Source of the DNA: Sphingomonadaceae bacterium
Lineage (GTDB): Bacteria > Pseudomonadota > Alphaproteobacteria > Sphingomonadales > Sphingomonadaceae
Direction: 5' to 3'
Assembly: GCA_021300355.1 (NCBI GenBank)
Contig: JAJTEF010000034.1
Span: 2,501 to 37,730 of the forward strand
Length of the DNA stretch: 35,230 bases
Shown here one piece after another: positions 19,112-27,072 of this stretch (position 1 is its first letter; each line of letters opens with the position of its first letter). Under the pieces are notes generated by a model. It saw only the letters and a program-made list of their open reading frames with translations. It was not told the origin of the DNA and made no database searches. The position numbers and the translations under genes are program-made.

Positions 19112-20348
19112 TCACGGCAATACCGGTCCCCATGCGGGGTCCGATCCGTCAACCGGCGTCGGCAATTGGCGCTCGTTCGATCCTGTGAGGTCAACTTGCC
19201 AGATACTGGTTTTGCCGCTGCCCTTTGCCGTGCGGAAGAACTGGATGACGCGGCCATTTGGCGCCCATGTGGGGGCCTCGTCCTGCCAGCTGTCGGTCAG
19301 CAGCCGTTCGCCCGAACCATCGGGGCGCATGGTGCCAACGCGGAAGTCGCCCGCAATGCGGGTATAGGCAATAAGGTCAGCTCGCGGGCTCCATTCAGGG
19401 GTCGCGTACCGCCCCGAACCAAAGCTGATCCGCCGTTGGTTGGACCCGTCTGCGTTCATGACCCGAAATCTTGTAGATGTCCGTGTTACCCGCAACCGCC
19501 ATGGAATATAATATGGTTTGCCCATCCGGCGACCAGCGCGGGGCAAAGGTCGGGTTGCGCGATTGCGTAATCAACCGCTGCCGACCGGCATCAATATCAT
19601 AGACATAGATGCGCGGATTGCCGTCGACATAGGACAGATACAGGATCGATTTATAGTTGGGCGAGAAACGCGGCGTCAGCGCCGTGGACTGGCCATTGGT
19701 AATGAAACGGTGGTTTGCGCCATCTGAATCCATGATCGCCAGGCGTTTGACGCGTTTGCCCTTGGGACCGGTTTCGGCAATATAGGCAATGCGGCTGTCA
19801 AAGAATGGCAGTTCGCCCGTCAGCTTCGCATAGATTGCATCAGCACATTTGTGCGCGGCCCTGCGCCATTCGCGCGGCGGCACGTTGAAGCCAAGGCGTG
19901 TGGTTTCATTGCCAAAGCCGACGTCATACAGATAGCAACCAACCGTCAAATTGCCGTCGCCGCCTACCCGCACAAAACCTTGCACAAGCTGTTCAACTGG
20001 ACGGCCTTTCCAATAATCGAATTGCGGTGCCGTAACCTCGGGCAGCGCGATCGCACGCAGGCCATTGGGGCCTTGGGTTTCAAACACGCCCGATGCGCGC
20101 AAGTCGGATGAAATGACTTCAGCGATTTGACGGCCAAGTGCGGCGCTGTTCCCGGCGGGCGTATCGGCCGGAGCGGGAGCCACAAGTGCGGGCACGGCAA
20201 TGGAGCGCGTCTTGGACGTGTCAAACTCGACCAGTTCGGGCTCATCCGTGGCAGGCGCAGGCGGAGGGGTTTGCGCCATGACGCTGTGACTGCCGACAAT
20301 CAGAAGCAGGAAAGAAGCGAGCTTCCGGTAAAATGAGAAGGAGGTCAT
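19112..20348 (-). pseudogene. tolB: tolB, interrupted by a +1 frameshift
   Basis: TolB is the periplasmic beta-propeller that shuttles between Pal and TolA. The N-terminal part (from 20348; signal peptide ending VMA-QT, D1/D2 domain, propeller blades up to WSPDGQTILYSMAVAGNTDI) is in one frame. The rest (VMNADGSNQRRISFG to the C-terminus WGPVLP, stop at 19112) is in another. The switch is at the CCC triplet 19462-19464 (GGG on the coding strand): removing one G would restore YKISVMNADGSN. The total length of 1237 nt equals 412 codons plus one base. Since tolB is normally needed for envelope integrity and the rest of the cluster is intact, a sequencing or assembly error is at least as likely as a real mutation. 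ATG 20357 is an alternative start; 20348 has AAGGA 9 nt upstream. Confidence 0.85.
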
Positions 20349-20361
20349 ATGTTTCATTCCT

Positions 20362-21138
20362 TTATCCCGTGGCGCGCAAACGAAGTGCGTGGGTTTTCCA
20401 GACGTCATAATATTCGGGGTCAAGCCCGTCATAGGGGGATGCCGCGCGCACGGCTTGCAAGATGCAGTCCTTTAACGGCCCAGCCTGTGGTTGGTTGCTA
20501 TCGGTCACGCCGACCTGCTTGTCAAAGCGCACGGATGTAAGCTTGCCCGATGGTTCGAGGCTGAGCGTGACGAATGTCTCGATTTTGTTGATGTCGATAC
20601 CCGATGGCGCACATGCCCGAACGCGGCTGCGGATTTGGCCAGCGATGCTGATGCCAACTGACCGGCGCACTTCGGCTGCAGTCTTTGCAGCAGGCGTGCC
20701 AACGGCTTTGCCAGCGCCAGGGGCCTTGCCGATATTGTTGATGCTGTCTTCGAAATTGCGGCTAAGCCCGCCGGGTTTGGCTGGCGTTGCCGCTTTGGCT
20801 GGCGGCTGCTTAACCGGCGCGTTCTTGGCCGCCACCTTCGCAGCGGGCTTCTGCACTGGCTTGGCCACCGGCTTTTCGATTTGCATCACCGGGGTTGGGG
20901 CAGGTCGCGGTTCGCTTGGCGCGGTGTCGCCAGCGGCTGGCGGCGCGGATTCTTCCTGAATGGCATCGGGCGCAGTCGAGACATCGGCAATTTCGCCCAC
21001 CAGCGAAACCGAAATCGATTCCTGCTTTTTAACGGTGTCCGTGGATGCCAAAAGACCCAGGCCAAACGCGCCCAGCAATATGACATGGCCGCCAATCGCA
21101 GCGCCAAGTCCGACTTTCTCGACCCGATCCATCACCAT
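20362..21138 (-). CDS. tolA: TolA-like cell envelope protein (TonB-type C-terminus)
   Basis: A 258-residue inner-membrane protein that spans the periplasm and transmits the TolQR energy to the outer membrane. It has a single transmembrane helix at about residues 10-30 (GLGAAIGGHVILLGAFGLGLL). A Pro/Ala/Lys-rich extended region follows at about 55-125 (KPVAKPVQKPAAKVAAKNAP), then a compact C-terminal domain with RSRVRACAPSGIDI and VTLSLEPSGKLTSVRFDKQ, typical of TolA/TonB-C domains. Position between tolR and tolB fixes the role. The start may be M1 or M3 (21138 or 21132). Confidence 0.9.
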   Translation of the reverse strand: MVMDRVEKVGLGAAIGGHVILLGAFGLGLLASTDTVKKQESISVSLVGEIADVSTAPDAIQEESAPPAAGDTAPSEPRPAPTPVMQIEKPVAKPVQKPAAKVAAKNAPVKQPPAKAATPAKPGGLSRNFEDSINNIGKAPGAGKAVGTPAAKTAAEVRRSVGISIAGQIRSRVRACAPSGIDINKIETFVTLSLEPSGKLTSVRFDKQVGVTDSNQPQAGPLKDCILQAVRAASPYDGLDPEYYDVWKTHALRLRATG

Positions 21139-21142
21139 ATCG

Positions 21143-21604
21143 TTAGTTTTCGCCAGATGAACCAGTGGTGACCAAGCTCACGCTATTCAGCCCTGCACGG
21201 TTCAGTTCGCCCATCACGCGCATCATCTGCCCGTAGCTGATCGACGTATCGCCGCGCAGCATGATCTGGCGTGGCTTTGCCGCGTCTTGCGCGCCGGCGA
21301 TTTCTTCAAGCCGCGCGGGCAGTTCACTGGGTGCCACTTGCGTGCCATCGATAAAGGTTGTGCCGGATTGATCGATGGCAATTTCGATGGGCTCCTGCGG
21401 CTGCTCAAGCGCATTGGCGCGGCTTTCGGGAAGCTCAACCGGAACGCCGGTGACGAGCAAGGGCGCAGTGACCATGAAGATGATCAACAGAACGAGCATG
21501 ACATCGACAAAGGGCGTGACGTTGATGTCGGCCATGGGCGTGCGTTGTCCGCCGCGACGCCTGCCGCGGCCACCACTGCGACCCGAAGACGTGTTAATGG
21601 CCAT
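21143..21604 (-). CDS. tolR: TolR, ExbD-family proton channel subunit
   Basis: A 153-residue ExbD/TolR protein. It has an Arg/Gly-rich cytoplasmic start and then PMADINVTPFVDVMLVLLII, in which D34 is the conserved membrane Asp of the proton path. The periplasmic domain contains the LPARLEEI and IMLRGDTSISYGQMMRVM segments. It forms the proton-motive-force motor with TolQ. It lies 2 bp after tolQ and 4 bp before tolA. Confidence 0.96.
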   Translation of the reverse strand: MAINTSSGRSGGRGRRRGGQRTPMADINVTPFVDVMLVLLIIFMVTAPLLVTGVPVELPESRANALEQPQEPIEIAIDQSGTTFIDGTQVAPSELPARLEEIAGAQDAAKPRQIMLRGDTSISYGQMMRVMGELNRAGLNSVSLVTTGSSGEN

Positions 21605-21606
21605 CG

Positions 21607-22299
21607 TTAAACCTCATGCTCCAACTCACGCGACAGCGTGCCGTGGAAACCATCGGCAAAGCGTCCCATGCGGGCCTCATATTGGTTCAACCGGTGCGAA
21701 AATCGGTTATAGGCAATAACCGCCGGAATGGCCGCGAACAGGCCAATGGCGGTCGCGAAAAGCGCCTCTGCAATACCCGGCGCGACGACGGCCAGGCTTG
21801 AATTCTGTTCAGCGGCAATCGCGGCAAAGCTGCGCATAATGCCCCATACGGTTCCGAACAGGCCGACGAAGGGCGCGACCGATCCTGTGGTCGCAAGGAA
21901 GTTCAAACGGTTGGCCAAACGGTCGGTCTCTGCCGCGATCATTGCGTCCATCGCGGTCGACAGCCGCTCGCGCGTTCCGGCACGGTCAATTGTTTTGCCG
22001 TTGGTCGAACGCCGCCATTCCGTCATGCCTGCGGCAAATACCTTGGCGACGGGCAACGCGCTTTGGCTGTGTGTTTTGGCGAAAGCAGCGATATCATTGC
22101 TTTCCCAAAATTCACGTTCAAACGTCTCGCTTTGGCGGTTGATACCCGACATTTTGATCGTGAAGCTGACGATGATTGTCCACGCCCAAATGCTGGCCAG
22201 CGCAAGGCCGATGATGACGGCCTTGACCACAAGATCAGCGTCGAGGAACAATTTAATCGGTGAAAAACCCACATTTTGGGTCGCGATGAGCAGGTCCAT
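21607..22299 (-). CDS. tolQ: TolQ, MotA/ExbB-family proton channel subunit
   Basis: A 230-residue inner-membrane protein with three transmembrane segments: near the N-terminus (AVIIGLALASIWAWTIIVSF), then ATTGSVAPFVGLFGTVWGIM and GIAEALFATAIGLFAAIPAV, the conserved ExbB/TolQ signature. The start ATG at 22299 (MDLLIATQNVGF) is chosen for AGGAAG 3 nt upstream and the family's usual beginning; a longer frame to 22392 lies inside ybgC. The gene begins 7 bp after the ybgC stop. Confidence 0.96.
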   Translation of the reverse strand: MDLLIATQNVGFSPIKLFLDADLVVKAVIIGLALASIWAWTIIVSFTIKMSGINRQSETFEREFWESNDIAAFAKTHSQSALPVAKVFAAGMTEWRRSTNGKTIDRAGTRERLSTAMDAMIAAETDRLANRLNFLATTGSVAPFVGLFGTVWGIMRSFAAIAAEQNSSLAVVAPGIAEALFATAIGLFAAIPAVIAYNRFSHRLNQYEARMGRFADGFHGTLSRELEHEV

Positions 22300-22306
22300 T
22301 ATCTTC

Positions 22307-22759
22307 CTATTCTGCGTGTCGGTGTATGATGGGCTGAAACGCCGCAACCCAATGCGCGGGTTGTCGGCGGGGCTTGCCGTCGGGTGAAACAAAGGCAGCG
22401 GTCACCCGCGCCTCGGTGAGTATTTCGTCGCCGCGCATGACTGTTTGATGAATGTCGCAACTGGCCGCGCGCACAGCCTCAACGGTGCTGATAACAACTA
22501 ACGCATCGTCAAAATGGGCGGGGCGTCGATATTTGATGTTCATTTCGGTGACTGCATAGGCGCCTTGACCGTCCGCATGCACACTACGCTGGTCAATACC
22601 GACACAGGCCAGCATGTCCGAACGGGCGCGCTCCATGAAATGCAGATAGCGCGCATGATAGACCACACCCGAAAAATCGGTGTCCTCAAAATAGACCCGT
22701 ACGGCAAACAGGTGCTGTGTGCCGTCGAAATGGCCTTGATAGGGGGTTGGCATGGGCAT
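22307..22759 (-). CDS. ybgC: YbgC, tol-pal-associated acyl-CoA thioesterase
   Basis: A 4-hydroxybenzoyl-CoA thioesterase (hot-dog fold) protein of about 150 residues. The signature VYFEDTDFSGVVYHARYLHF contains the catalytic Asp and the HA..Y helix start, and the MNIKYRRPAHFDD strand is typical. YbgC hydrolyses short or medium acyl-CoA and is the standard first gene of tol-pal operons. ATG 22759 and ATG 22753 are both possible starts; neither has a strong ribosome binding site. Confidence 0.93.
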   Translation of the reverse strand: MPMPTPYQGHFDGTQHLFAVRVYFEDTDFSGVVYHARYLHFMERARSDMLACVGIDQRSVHADGQGAYAVTEMNIKYRRPAHFDDALVVISTVEAVRAASCDIHQTVMRGDEILTEARVTAAFVSPDGKPRRQPAHWVAAFQPIIHRHAE

Positions 22760-22849
22760 TGAGAAATTTGTTAACCACTTTGGAGTCCGGCGGGAAGGCT
22801 TTTTAAAAGACGTCCGCACAATTGGTCGCCTTAGGGACTCGGCACATCG

Positions 22850-23875
22850 CTATGTATCAAACAATCCGTCCTGCGATCCTGCGGGCGGGTTGAGGCCAAG
22901 ATGCTTCCAACCAGGGGCGTTGAGGCAACGGCCACGCGCCGTGCGCGCGATAAGGCCGAGTTGCAGCAAATAAGGTTCAACGACATCCTCAATGGTGTCG
23001 CGCGGCTCAGACAGGCCAGCGGCCAGCGCTTCGACACCTACGGGCCCGCCGCGATAAATGTCGGCGATCATGTGCAGATATCGCCGGTCCATTGCGTCGA
23101 GGCCGAGAGCATCAACCTCCAACCGGTTGAGCGCGCTATCGGCGATTTTTGCGGTGACGACGGGCTCGCCTGCGACATTGGCAAAGTCGCGGACGCGGCG
23201 CAGCAAACGACCGGCGATCCGCGGCGTGCCACGTGCGCGCTTCGCAATCTCGTTCGCGCCATCGGGGGCAATGCCAAGGTCAAGCAAGCGTGCGGCGCGG
23301 GTTACCACCAGCTCAAGCTCGCTATGCGTGTAGAAATTGAGCCGCACCGGAATGCCAAAGCGGTCACGCAAGGGCGTGGTCAGCAAACCCTGCCGCGTGG
23401 TTGCACCGACCAGCGTAAACGCGGGCAAATCAATCCGCACGGACCGCGCCGATGGCCCTTCGCCAATCATGATATCCAGCGCACGGTCTTCCATCGCGGG
23501 GTAGAGGATTTCCTCAACCACGGGGCTGAGCCGGTGGATTTCGTCAATGAACAGGACGTCGCCATCTTCCAAATTGGTGAGCAACGCCGCCAGATCGCCC
23601 GATTTGGCGATGACCGGGCCCGATGTGGCACGGAAACCGACGCCCATTTCCTTGGCCACAATCTGCGCCAATGTCGTCTTGCCAAGCCCAGGCGGGCCAA
23701 AGAACAACACATGGTCCAACGGCTGCCCGCGACCCTTCGCCGCCTCAATAAACACGCGCAAATTGTCCCGCGCGGCCGCTTGCCCGATGAACTCGGCAAG
23801 CGTTTTGGGCCGCAGCGCGGCGTCAATATCTTCCGGCCGCTTGTCCGGCGTGGTGAGGCGGTCGTCGTCAGTCAT
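22850..23875 (-). CDS. ruvB: RuvB, Holliday junction branch-migration ATPase
   Basis: A AAA+ motor of 341 residues that drives branch migration with RuvA. Walker A is GPPGLGKT (60-67) and Walker B is VLFIDEIH (111-114). Sensor and arginine-finger regions are present ([18 protein letters not shown]), followed by the winged-helix C-terminal domain ([20 protein letters not shown]). Length is normal. It points away from ruvA across about 610 bp holding a plus-strand GIY-YIG gene with inverted repeats. No LexA box was found immediately upstream. The ybgC gene follows about 90 bp downstream. Confidence 0.97.
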   Translation of the reverse strand: MTDDDRLTTPDKRPEDIDAALRPKTLAEFIGQAAARDNLRVFIEAAKGRGQPLDHVLFFGPPGLGKTTLAQIVAKEMGVGFRATSGPVIAKSGDLAALLTNLEDGDVLFIDEIHRLSPVVEEILYPAMEDRALDIMIGEGPSARSVRIDLPAFTLVGATTRQGLLTTPLRDRFGIPVRLNFYTHSELELVVTRAARLLDLGIAPDGANEIAKRARGTPRIAGRLLRRVRDFANVAGEPVVTAKIADSALNRLEVDALGLDAMDRRYLHMIADIYRGGPVGVEALAAGLSEPRDTIEDVVEPYLLQLGLIARTARGRCLNAPGWKHLGLNPPAGSQDGLFDT

Positions 23876-24033
23876 AATGTTCGATACCGTCGCCCTTGAT
23901 GGTCACCCAAGGGTGCTTGCGCCCTTCCCATACCTAATAATGCGGCTGCGAAGTCCGTGTCTGCAAACGCGCTGGTGGGAATGGCGGAAAGCGGACCGCA
24001 GCGACAGGTGACGGCATGGGGGTTTGAATTCCT

Positions 24034-24423
24034 GTGAAACATTTTACCAAAATTTACGTCACCCTGAACTTGTTTCAGGGTCCATTTTGCAGCACTTTCC
24101 AGCGCGTGAGAGATGAAAAAACGCCTTGCGTATATATACTCGCGAGCAAGCATTATGGATCGCTGTACATTGGCGTCACGTCCGACCTGCTGAAGCGGCT
24201 TTCGCATCATCGCGGTGGTATGACGCCGGGACATGCTTCCAAATATGCCATTTACCGGCTGGTGCATTTTGAAGTTTTTGGCACGATGGAGACCGCGATT
24301 GCGCGCGAGAAGCAGCTGAAGAATTGGCACCGCGCTTGGAAGATTAACCTGATTAATGACGGGAATCCGCATTGGGTGGATCTGGCGGTGGGGTTGGGTT
24401 TGCCGCCGATAGCGCAGGAATAG
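24034..24423 (+). CDS. GIY-YIG nuclease-domain protein
   Basis: A small GIY-YIG endonuclease-like protein of the stand-alone COG2827/UPF0213 kind. The domain runs from about residue 31 to 110: PCVYILAS (GIY-like, V33-Y-I35), then SLYIGVTSDLLKRLSHHR (Y45-I-G47 and R55), and AREKQLKNW with E92 as the likely metal ligand, so the active site looks complete. The reading frame from ATG 24034 runs through the left inverted repeat (encoding VTLNLFQGP), a non-domain tail; GTG 24106, inside the repeats, may be the true start. The stop is 7 bp before the right repeat. It lies antisense to, and between, ruvA and ruvB, whose neighbours are otherwise all on the minus strand. Confidence 0.85.
   Translation: MKHFTKIYVTLNLFQGPFCSTFQRVRDEKTPCVYILASKHYGSLYIGVTSDLLKRLSHHRGGMTPGHASKYAIYRLVHFEVFGTMETAIAREKQLKNWHRAWKINLINDGNPHWVDLAVGLGLPPIAQE
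24057..24085 (+). repeat. Left 29-bp inverted repeat of the GIY-YIG unit
   Basis: Perfect inverted match to 24431-24459. The core CCCTGAACTTGTTTCAGGG is itself a hairpin: ACCCTGAA/TTCAGGGT, 8 bp, with a 5-nt loop. This REP-like shape is the left border of the unit carrying the GIY-YIG gene. Confidence 0.9.
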
Positions 24424-24430
24424 TTGCCCG

Positions 24431-24459
24431 ATGGACCCTGAAACAAGTTCAGGGTGACG
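24431..24459 (-). repeat. Right 29-bp inverted repeat of the GIY-YIG unit
   Basis: Exact reverse complement of 24057-24085; its own hairpin is at 24435-24455. It begins 7 bp after the GIY-YIG stop codon and ends 26 bp before the ruvA stop. No target-site duplication is evident outside the two repeats. Confidence 0.9.
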
Positions 24460-24485
24460 GAAAAAGGGGGCGATAGGGACGAGCC

Positions 24486-25094
24486 TCACCGCGAAGCCCG
24501 CTTCAATGCGAGCCGGACCAGTGCATCGAGCGTTGCGTCGGGGCCGAGTTCTTCGACCGCCTGCGCCACGGCATTTCCGGCCTCGCCAGGCTTGAAGCCC
24601 AGATTGGCAAGTGCGGACATCGCGTCTTGTGCATGGTTGCCGGCGGCTGCACCCGTGGCCATCAGTTTCGCTCCGCCGCCGATGCCGGCGAGCGCGCCGA
24701 CCTTGTCCTTCAATTCATTGACGATGCGGCTAGCCAACTTTGGTCCGACGCCGTTTGCCCGCGCCACCATAGCCGCGTCGCCGCTGCCGATGGCAAGCGC
24801 GAGGTCGGCGGGCTCGATGGCCGAAAGGATGGCCAAGCCAACCTTGCCGCCAACGCCTTGTACGCCCGTCAGCAACCGGAACCAGTCGCGTTCTTCGCGC
24901 GTGGCAAAGCCGATGAGGCGCATGTCATTTTCCGACACCTGCATTTCGGTGAATACGGTGGCAAAATCATCCGTCTTGCCCAAGGCGGCAAGCGTCCGCG
25001 CGCTCGCCTGCACCAGATAGCCGACGCCGTTGACGTCGATCACCAGATGGTCGACGCCCGTTTCATCAATGCGGCCATATAGCTTTGCAATCAT
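24486..25094 (-). CDS. ruvA: RuvA, Holliday junction-binding subunit
   Basis: A 202-residue protein that binds four-way junctions as a tetramer and loads RuvB. It has an N-terminal OB fold ([20 protein letters not shown]), two helix-hairpin-helix motifs ([17 protein letters not shown] and [21 protein letters not shown]), a flexible Gly/Ala linker at about 135-150, and domain III ([21 protein letters not shown]) for RuvB contact. A LexA box lies 44 bp upstream, so it probably starts its own SOS-induced transcript separate from yebC-ruvC. Confidence 0.97.
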   Translation of the reverse strand: MIAKLYGRIDETGVDHLVIDVNGVGYLVQASARTLAALGKTDDFATVFTEMQVSENDMRLIGFATREERDWFRLLTGVQGVGGKVGLAILSAIEPADLALAIGSGDAAMVARANGVGPKLASRIVNELKDKVGALAGIGGGAKLMATGAAAGNHAQDAMSALANLGFKPGEAGNAVAQAVEELGPDATLDALVRLALKRASR

Positions 25095-25137
25095 TATCGC
25101 GGGTTAGCTGTTCATTGCAAAATCGGCAAGCAAAAGA

Positions 25138-25152
25138 GAACATCGTGGGAAC
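25138..25152. promoter_or_regulatory. LexA (SOS) box upstream of ruvA
   Basis: GAAC-ATCGTGG-GAAC, i.e. GTTC-N7-GTTC on the ruvA strand, 44 bp before the ruvA start. It is an exact match to the alphaproteobacterial LexA consensus and of the same form as the box at imuA. Confidence 0.82.
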
Positions 25153-25185
25153 AGAAAGTTTGCTTCACGCAGAGGCGGGAACCCC

Positions 25186-25656
25186 TCAACTCCTAAAGTG
25201 ATGCGCGTGGGTGATTGCAACCGCGAGCGCATCGGCGGCGTCGGGCCCTGCAAGTTTTAAACCGGGCAAAAGAATACGCAGCATGGCCTGCACCTGCTCC
25301 TTTTCTGCTTTGCCGGTGCCCACAACGGATTTTTTTACGAGCCGCGTGGCATATTCCGTCACGGGCGTACGGTTGCGCGCCGCACCCAGCAGCACGACAC
25401 CGCGTGCTTGCCCAAGCTTCAGCGTCGATTGCGGGTTTTTGTTAACGAACACTTCTTCGACCGCTGCATAATCGGGCCGGAAGTGATCGAGTACGGCGCT
25501 CAGTTTCTCGTCCAAAATTACGAGACGGTTCGCCAAGGGCAGCTTGGCATCGGTTGTAATCTCGCCATTGTCGATATGCGAAAGACGGTTGCCTTCCTTG
25601 CGGATGACGCCCCAGCCGGTCGTGCCCAAGCCGGGGTCGAGACCGAGAATGATCAT
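25186..25656 (-). CDS. ruvC: RuvC, Holliday junction resolvase
   Basis: An RNase H-fold endonuclease of 156 residues that cuts junctions symmetrically. Catalytic acids are visible: D7 ([13 protein letters not shown]), E67/E68 (AAVEEVFV), and D139 and D142 ([16 protein letters not shown]). Length is slightly below the E. coli enzyme, with a normal end. The start overlaps the yebC stop as ATGA, implying coupled translation. About 90 bp, containing the SOS box, separate its stop from ruvA. Confidence 0.97.
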   Translation of the reverse strand: MIILGLDPGLGTTGWGVIRKEGNRLSHIDNGEITTDAKLPLANRLVILDEKLSAVLDHFRPDYAAVEEVFVNKNPQSTLKLGQARGVVLLGAARNRTPVTEYATRLVKKSVVGTGKAEKEQVQAMLRILLPGLKLAGPDAADALAVAITHAHHFRS

Positions 25657-26396
25657 CCCAGCTTCGCCATCACCTCGTCGGAAACGTCATAATTGCCCCA
25701 GACGGTCTGGACGTCGTCATCATCTTCCAAGGCATCGATCATCTTAAGCAAGGTCGCGGCATTGGCTTCGTCGACTTCGACCAAAACCTGTGGTTTCCAT
25801 GCGAGCTTGGCGCTTTCTGCTTCACCAAGTGTCGCCTCGAGCGCCTTGGCAACTTCATGCAGGCTGTCCATTGAGGTCCAGATGCTGTGTTCGTCTTCGC
25901 TCGACTCCACATCTTCTGCGCCTGCTTCCAATGCCGCTTCAAAGACGCTGTCGGCGTCGCCTGCGCTGATGGGGTAAGTGATCAGGCCCATGCGATCGAA
26001 CCCGTGGCTCACCGCGCCGGATGCGCCAAGGTTGCCGCCATTTTTGCTGAATGCCGTGCGCACATTGGTTGCGGTGCGGTTGCGGTTGTCGGTCAATGCC
26101 TCAACGATGATCGCAACGCCGCCGGGGCCATAGCCTTCATAGCGCATTTCATCATAGCTTTCCGCGTCGCCGCCGGCTGCCTTATCGATGGCGCGCTGGA
26201 TATTATCCTTGGGCATCGATTGTGCCTTAGCCGCGTTCACCGCAAGGCGAAGGCGCGGGTTCATGTCGGGATCAGGCATGCCCATCTTCGCCGCCACGGT
26301 AATTTCGCGCGACAGCTTCGAAAATTGCGCCGAACGCTTCTTGTCCTGCGCGCCCTTACGATGTTGGATATTCTTGAATTTGCTATGGCCTGCCAT
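25653..26396 (-). CDS. yebC: YebC/PmpR family protein
   Basis: A 247-residue YebC/PmpR/TACO1 protein. It starts with the diagnostic [18 protein letters not shown] and contains the [19 protein letters not shown] and [19 protein letters not shown] motifs. Members are described both as DNA-binding regulators and as ribosome-associated factors that relieve stalling at proline stretches. It commonly sits upstream of ruvC, as here, with a 4-nt overlap. Confidence 0.96.
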   Translation of the reverse strand: MAGHSKFKNIQHRKGAQDKKRSAQFSKLSREITVAAKMGMPDPDMNPRLRLAVNAAKAQSMPKDNIQRAIDKAAGGDAESYDEMRYEGYGPGGVAIIVEALTDNRNRTATNVRTAFSKNGGNLGASGAVSHGFDRMGLITYPISAGDADSVFEAALEAGAEDVESSEDEHSIWTSMDSLHEVAKALEATLGEAESAKLAWKPQVLVEVDEANAATLLKMIDALEDDDDVQTVWGNYDVSDEVMAKLG

Positions 26397-26442
26397 GGCT
26401 CTGCTCTTCTCTGGCTAAAGGATATGAAGCCGCGCCCTTACA

Positions 26443-26631
26443 TCAGGGACGCGCGCTCATTTTGCGCAAGCGTACGATCTGACGCATGATTTTTGCGTCA
26501 TAGCCTTGGCTCTTGGCTTCGCTGTAAACGTCACGAATGTCGTCGGCGATGCCCTTTTTCTCTTCTTCCAGACGCTCAATGCGTTCAATGAAAAGACGCA
26601 GTTGATCGGCGGCGATATTGCCTTCGGCCAT
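26443..26631 (-). CDS. gapR: GapR-like (DUF2312) nucleoid-associated protein, short C-terminus
   Basis: A 62-residue protein with the DUF2312 core: [40 protein letters not shown] and QIVRLRKM. GapR of Caulobacter binds overtwisted AT-rich DNA ahead of replication forks and is about 89 residues. Here the frame stops right after RLRKMSARP, about 20 residues short of the usual final helix. No continuation was found in the other two frames, so it looks like a real shortening and not a simple frameshift. The start is followed by the conserved coiled-coil. It lies 46 bp before yebC. Confidence 0.85.
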   Translation of the reverse strand: MAEGNIAADQLRLFIERIERLEEEKKGIADDIRDVYSEAKSQGYDAKIMRQIVRLRKMSARP

Positions 26632-26689
26632 GATATTCTCCCTGTGGTGTTGGTTGGTGCCTGCGCACCCGAATCAAGATGACAGCGCC

Positions 26690-26992
26690 TTAATGCGAAG
26701 GGGCGTTTTTCGCCACGCTTTCCTGCATGCGTTGCAATTGTTCGGGCGTGGCTTCGCTTTGATGCTTCGCTTTCCACTCCGCCGCTGGCATGCCGTGGAT
26801 GAGGGTGCGTGCTTCATCTTTGGTTAGCGCGCCATCCGCCTCCATCACCCAATCGGCGAGGCAATTGCGGCAAAAACCGGCAAGGCCCATCAGGTCGATA
26901 TTCTGCGCATCGTGGCGGTGCTGCAAATGGGTCACGAGGCGACGAAATGCGGCTGCGGCCGCCGCGTCTGATATTTGGATGTCCTGTTGCAT
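26690..26992 (-). CDS. DUF1244 domain protein
   Basis: A cytosolic protein of 100 residues. The DUF1244 hallmark is present: AAFRRLVTHLQHRHDAQNIDLMGLAGFCRNCLADW, with a CRNC Cys pair that could bind a metal, then a short YRQ-less tail (AEWKAKHQSEATPEQLQRM). Function unknown. The start at 26992 (MQQDIQISD) is chosen because the family begins here; a much longer upstream frame overlaps the pyruvate kinase gene antisense and has no family support. Confidence 0.88.
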   Translation of the reverse strand: MQQDIQISDAAAAAAFRRLVTHLQHRHDAQNIDLMGLAGFCRNCLADWVMEADGALTKDEARTLIHGMPAAEWKAKHQSEATPEQLQRMQESVAKNAPSH

Positions 26993-27072
26993 AGCTATGC
27001 GCCCTTTCCGTTGGTGAGATGCCGCGTTATGGGGAGTGCGAACGTCAAAATCCATATCGCGGAGCCATTTAT

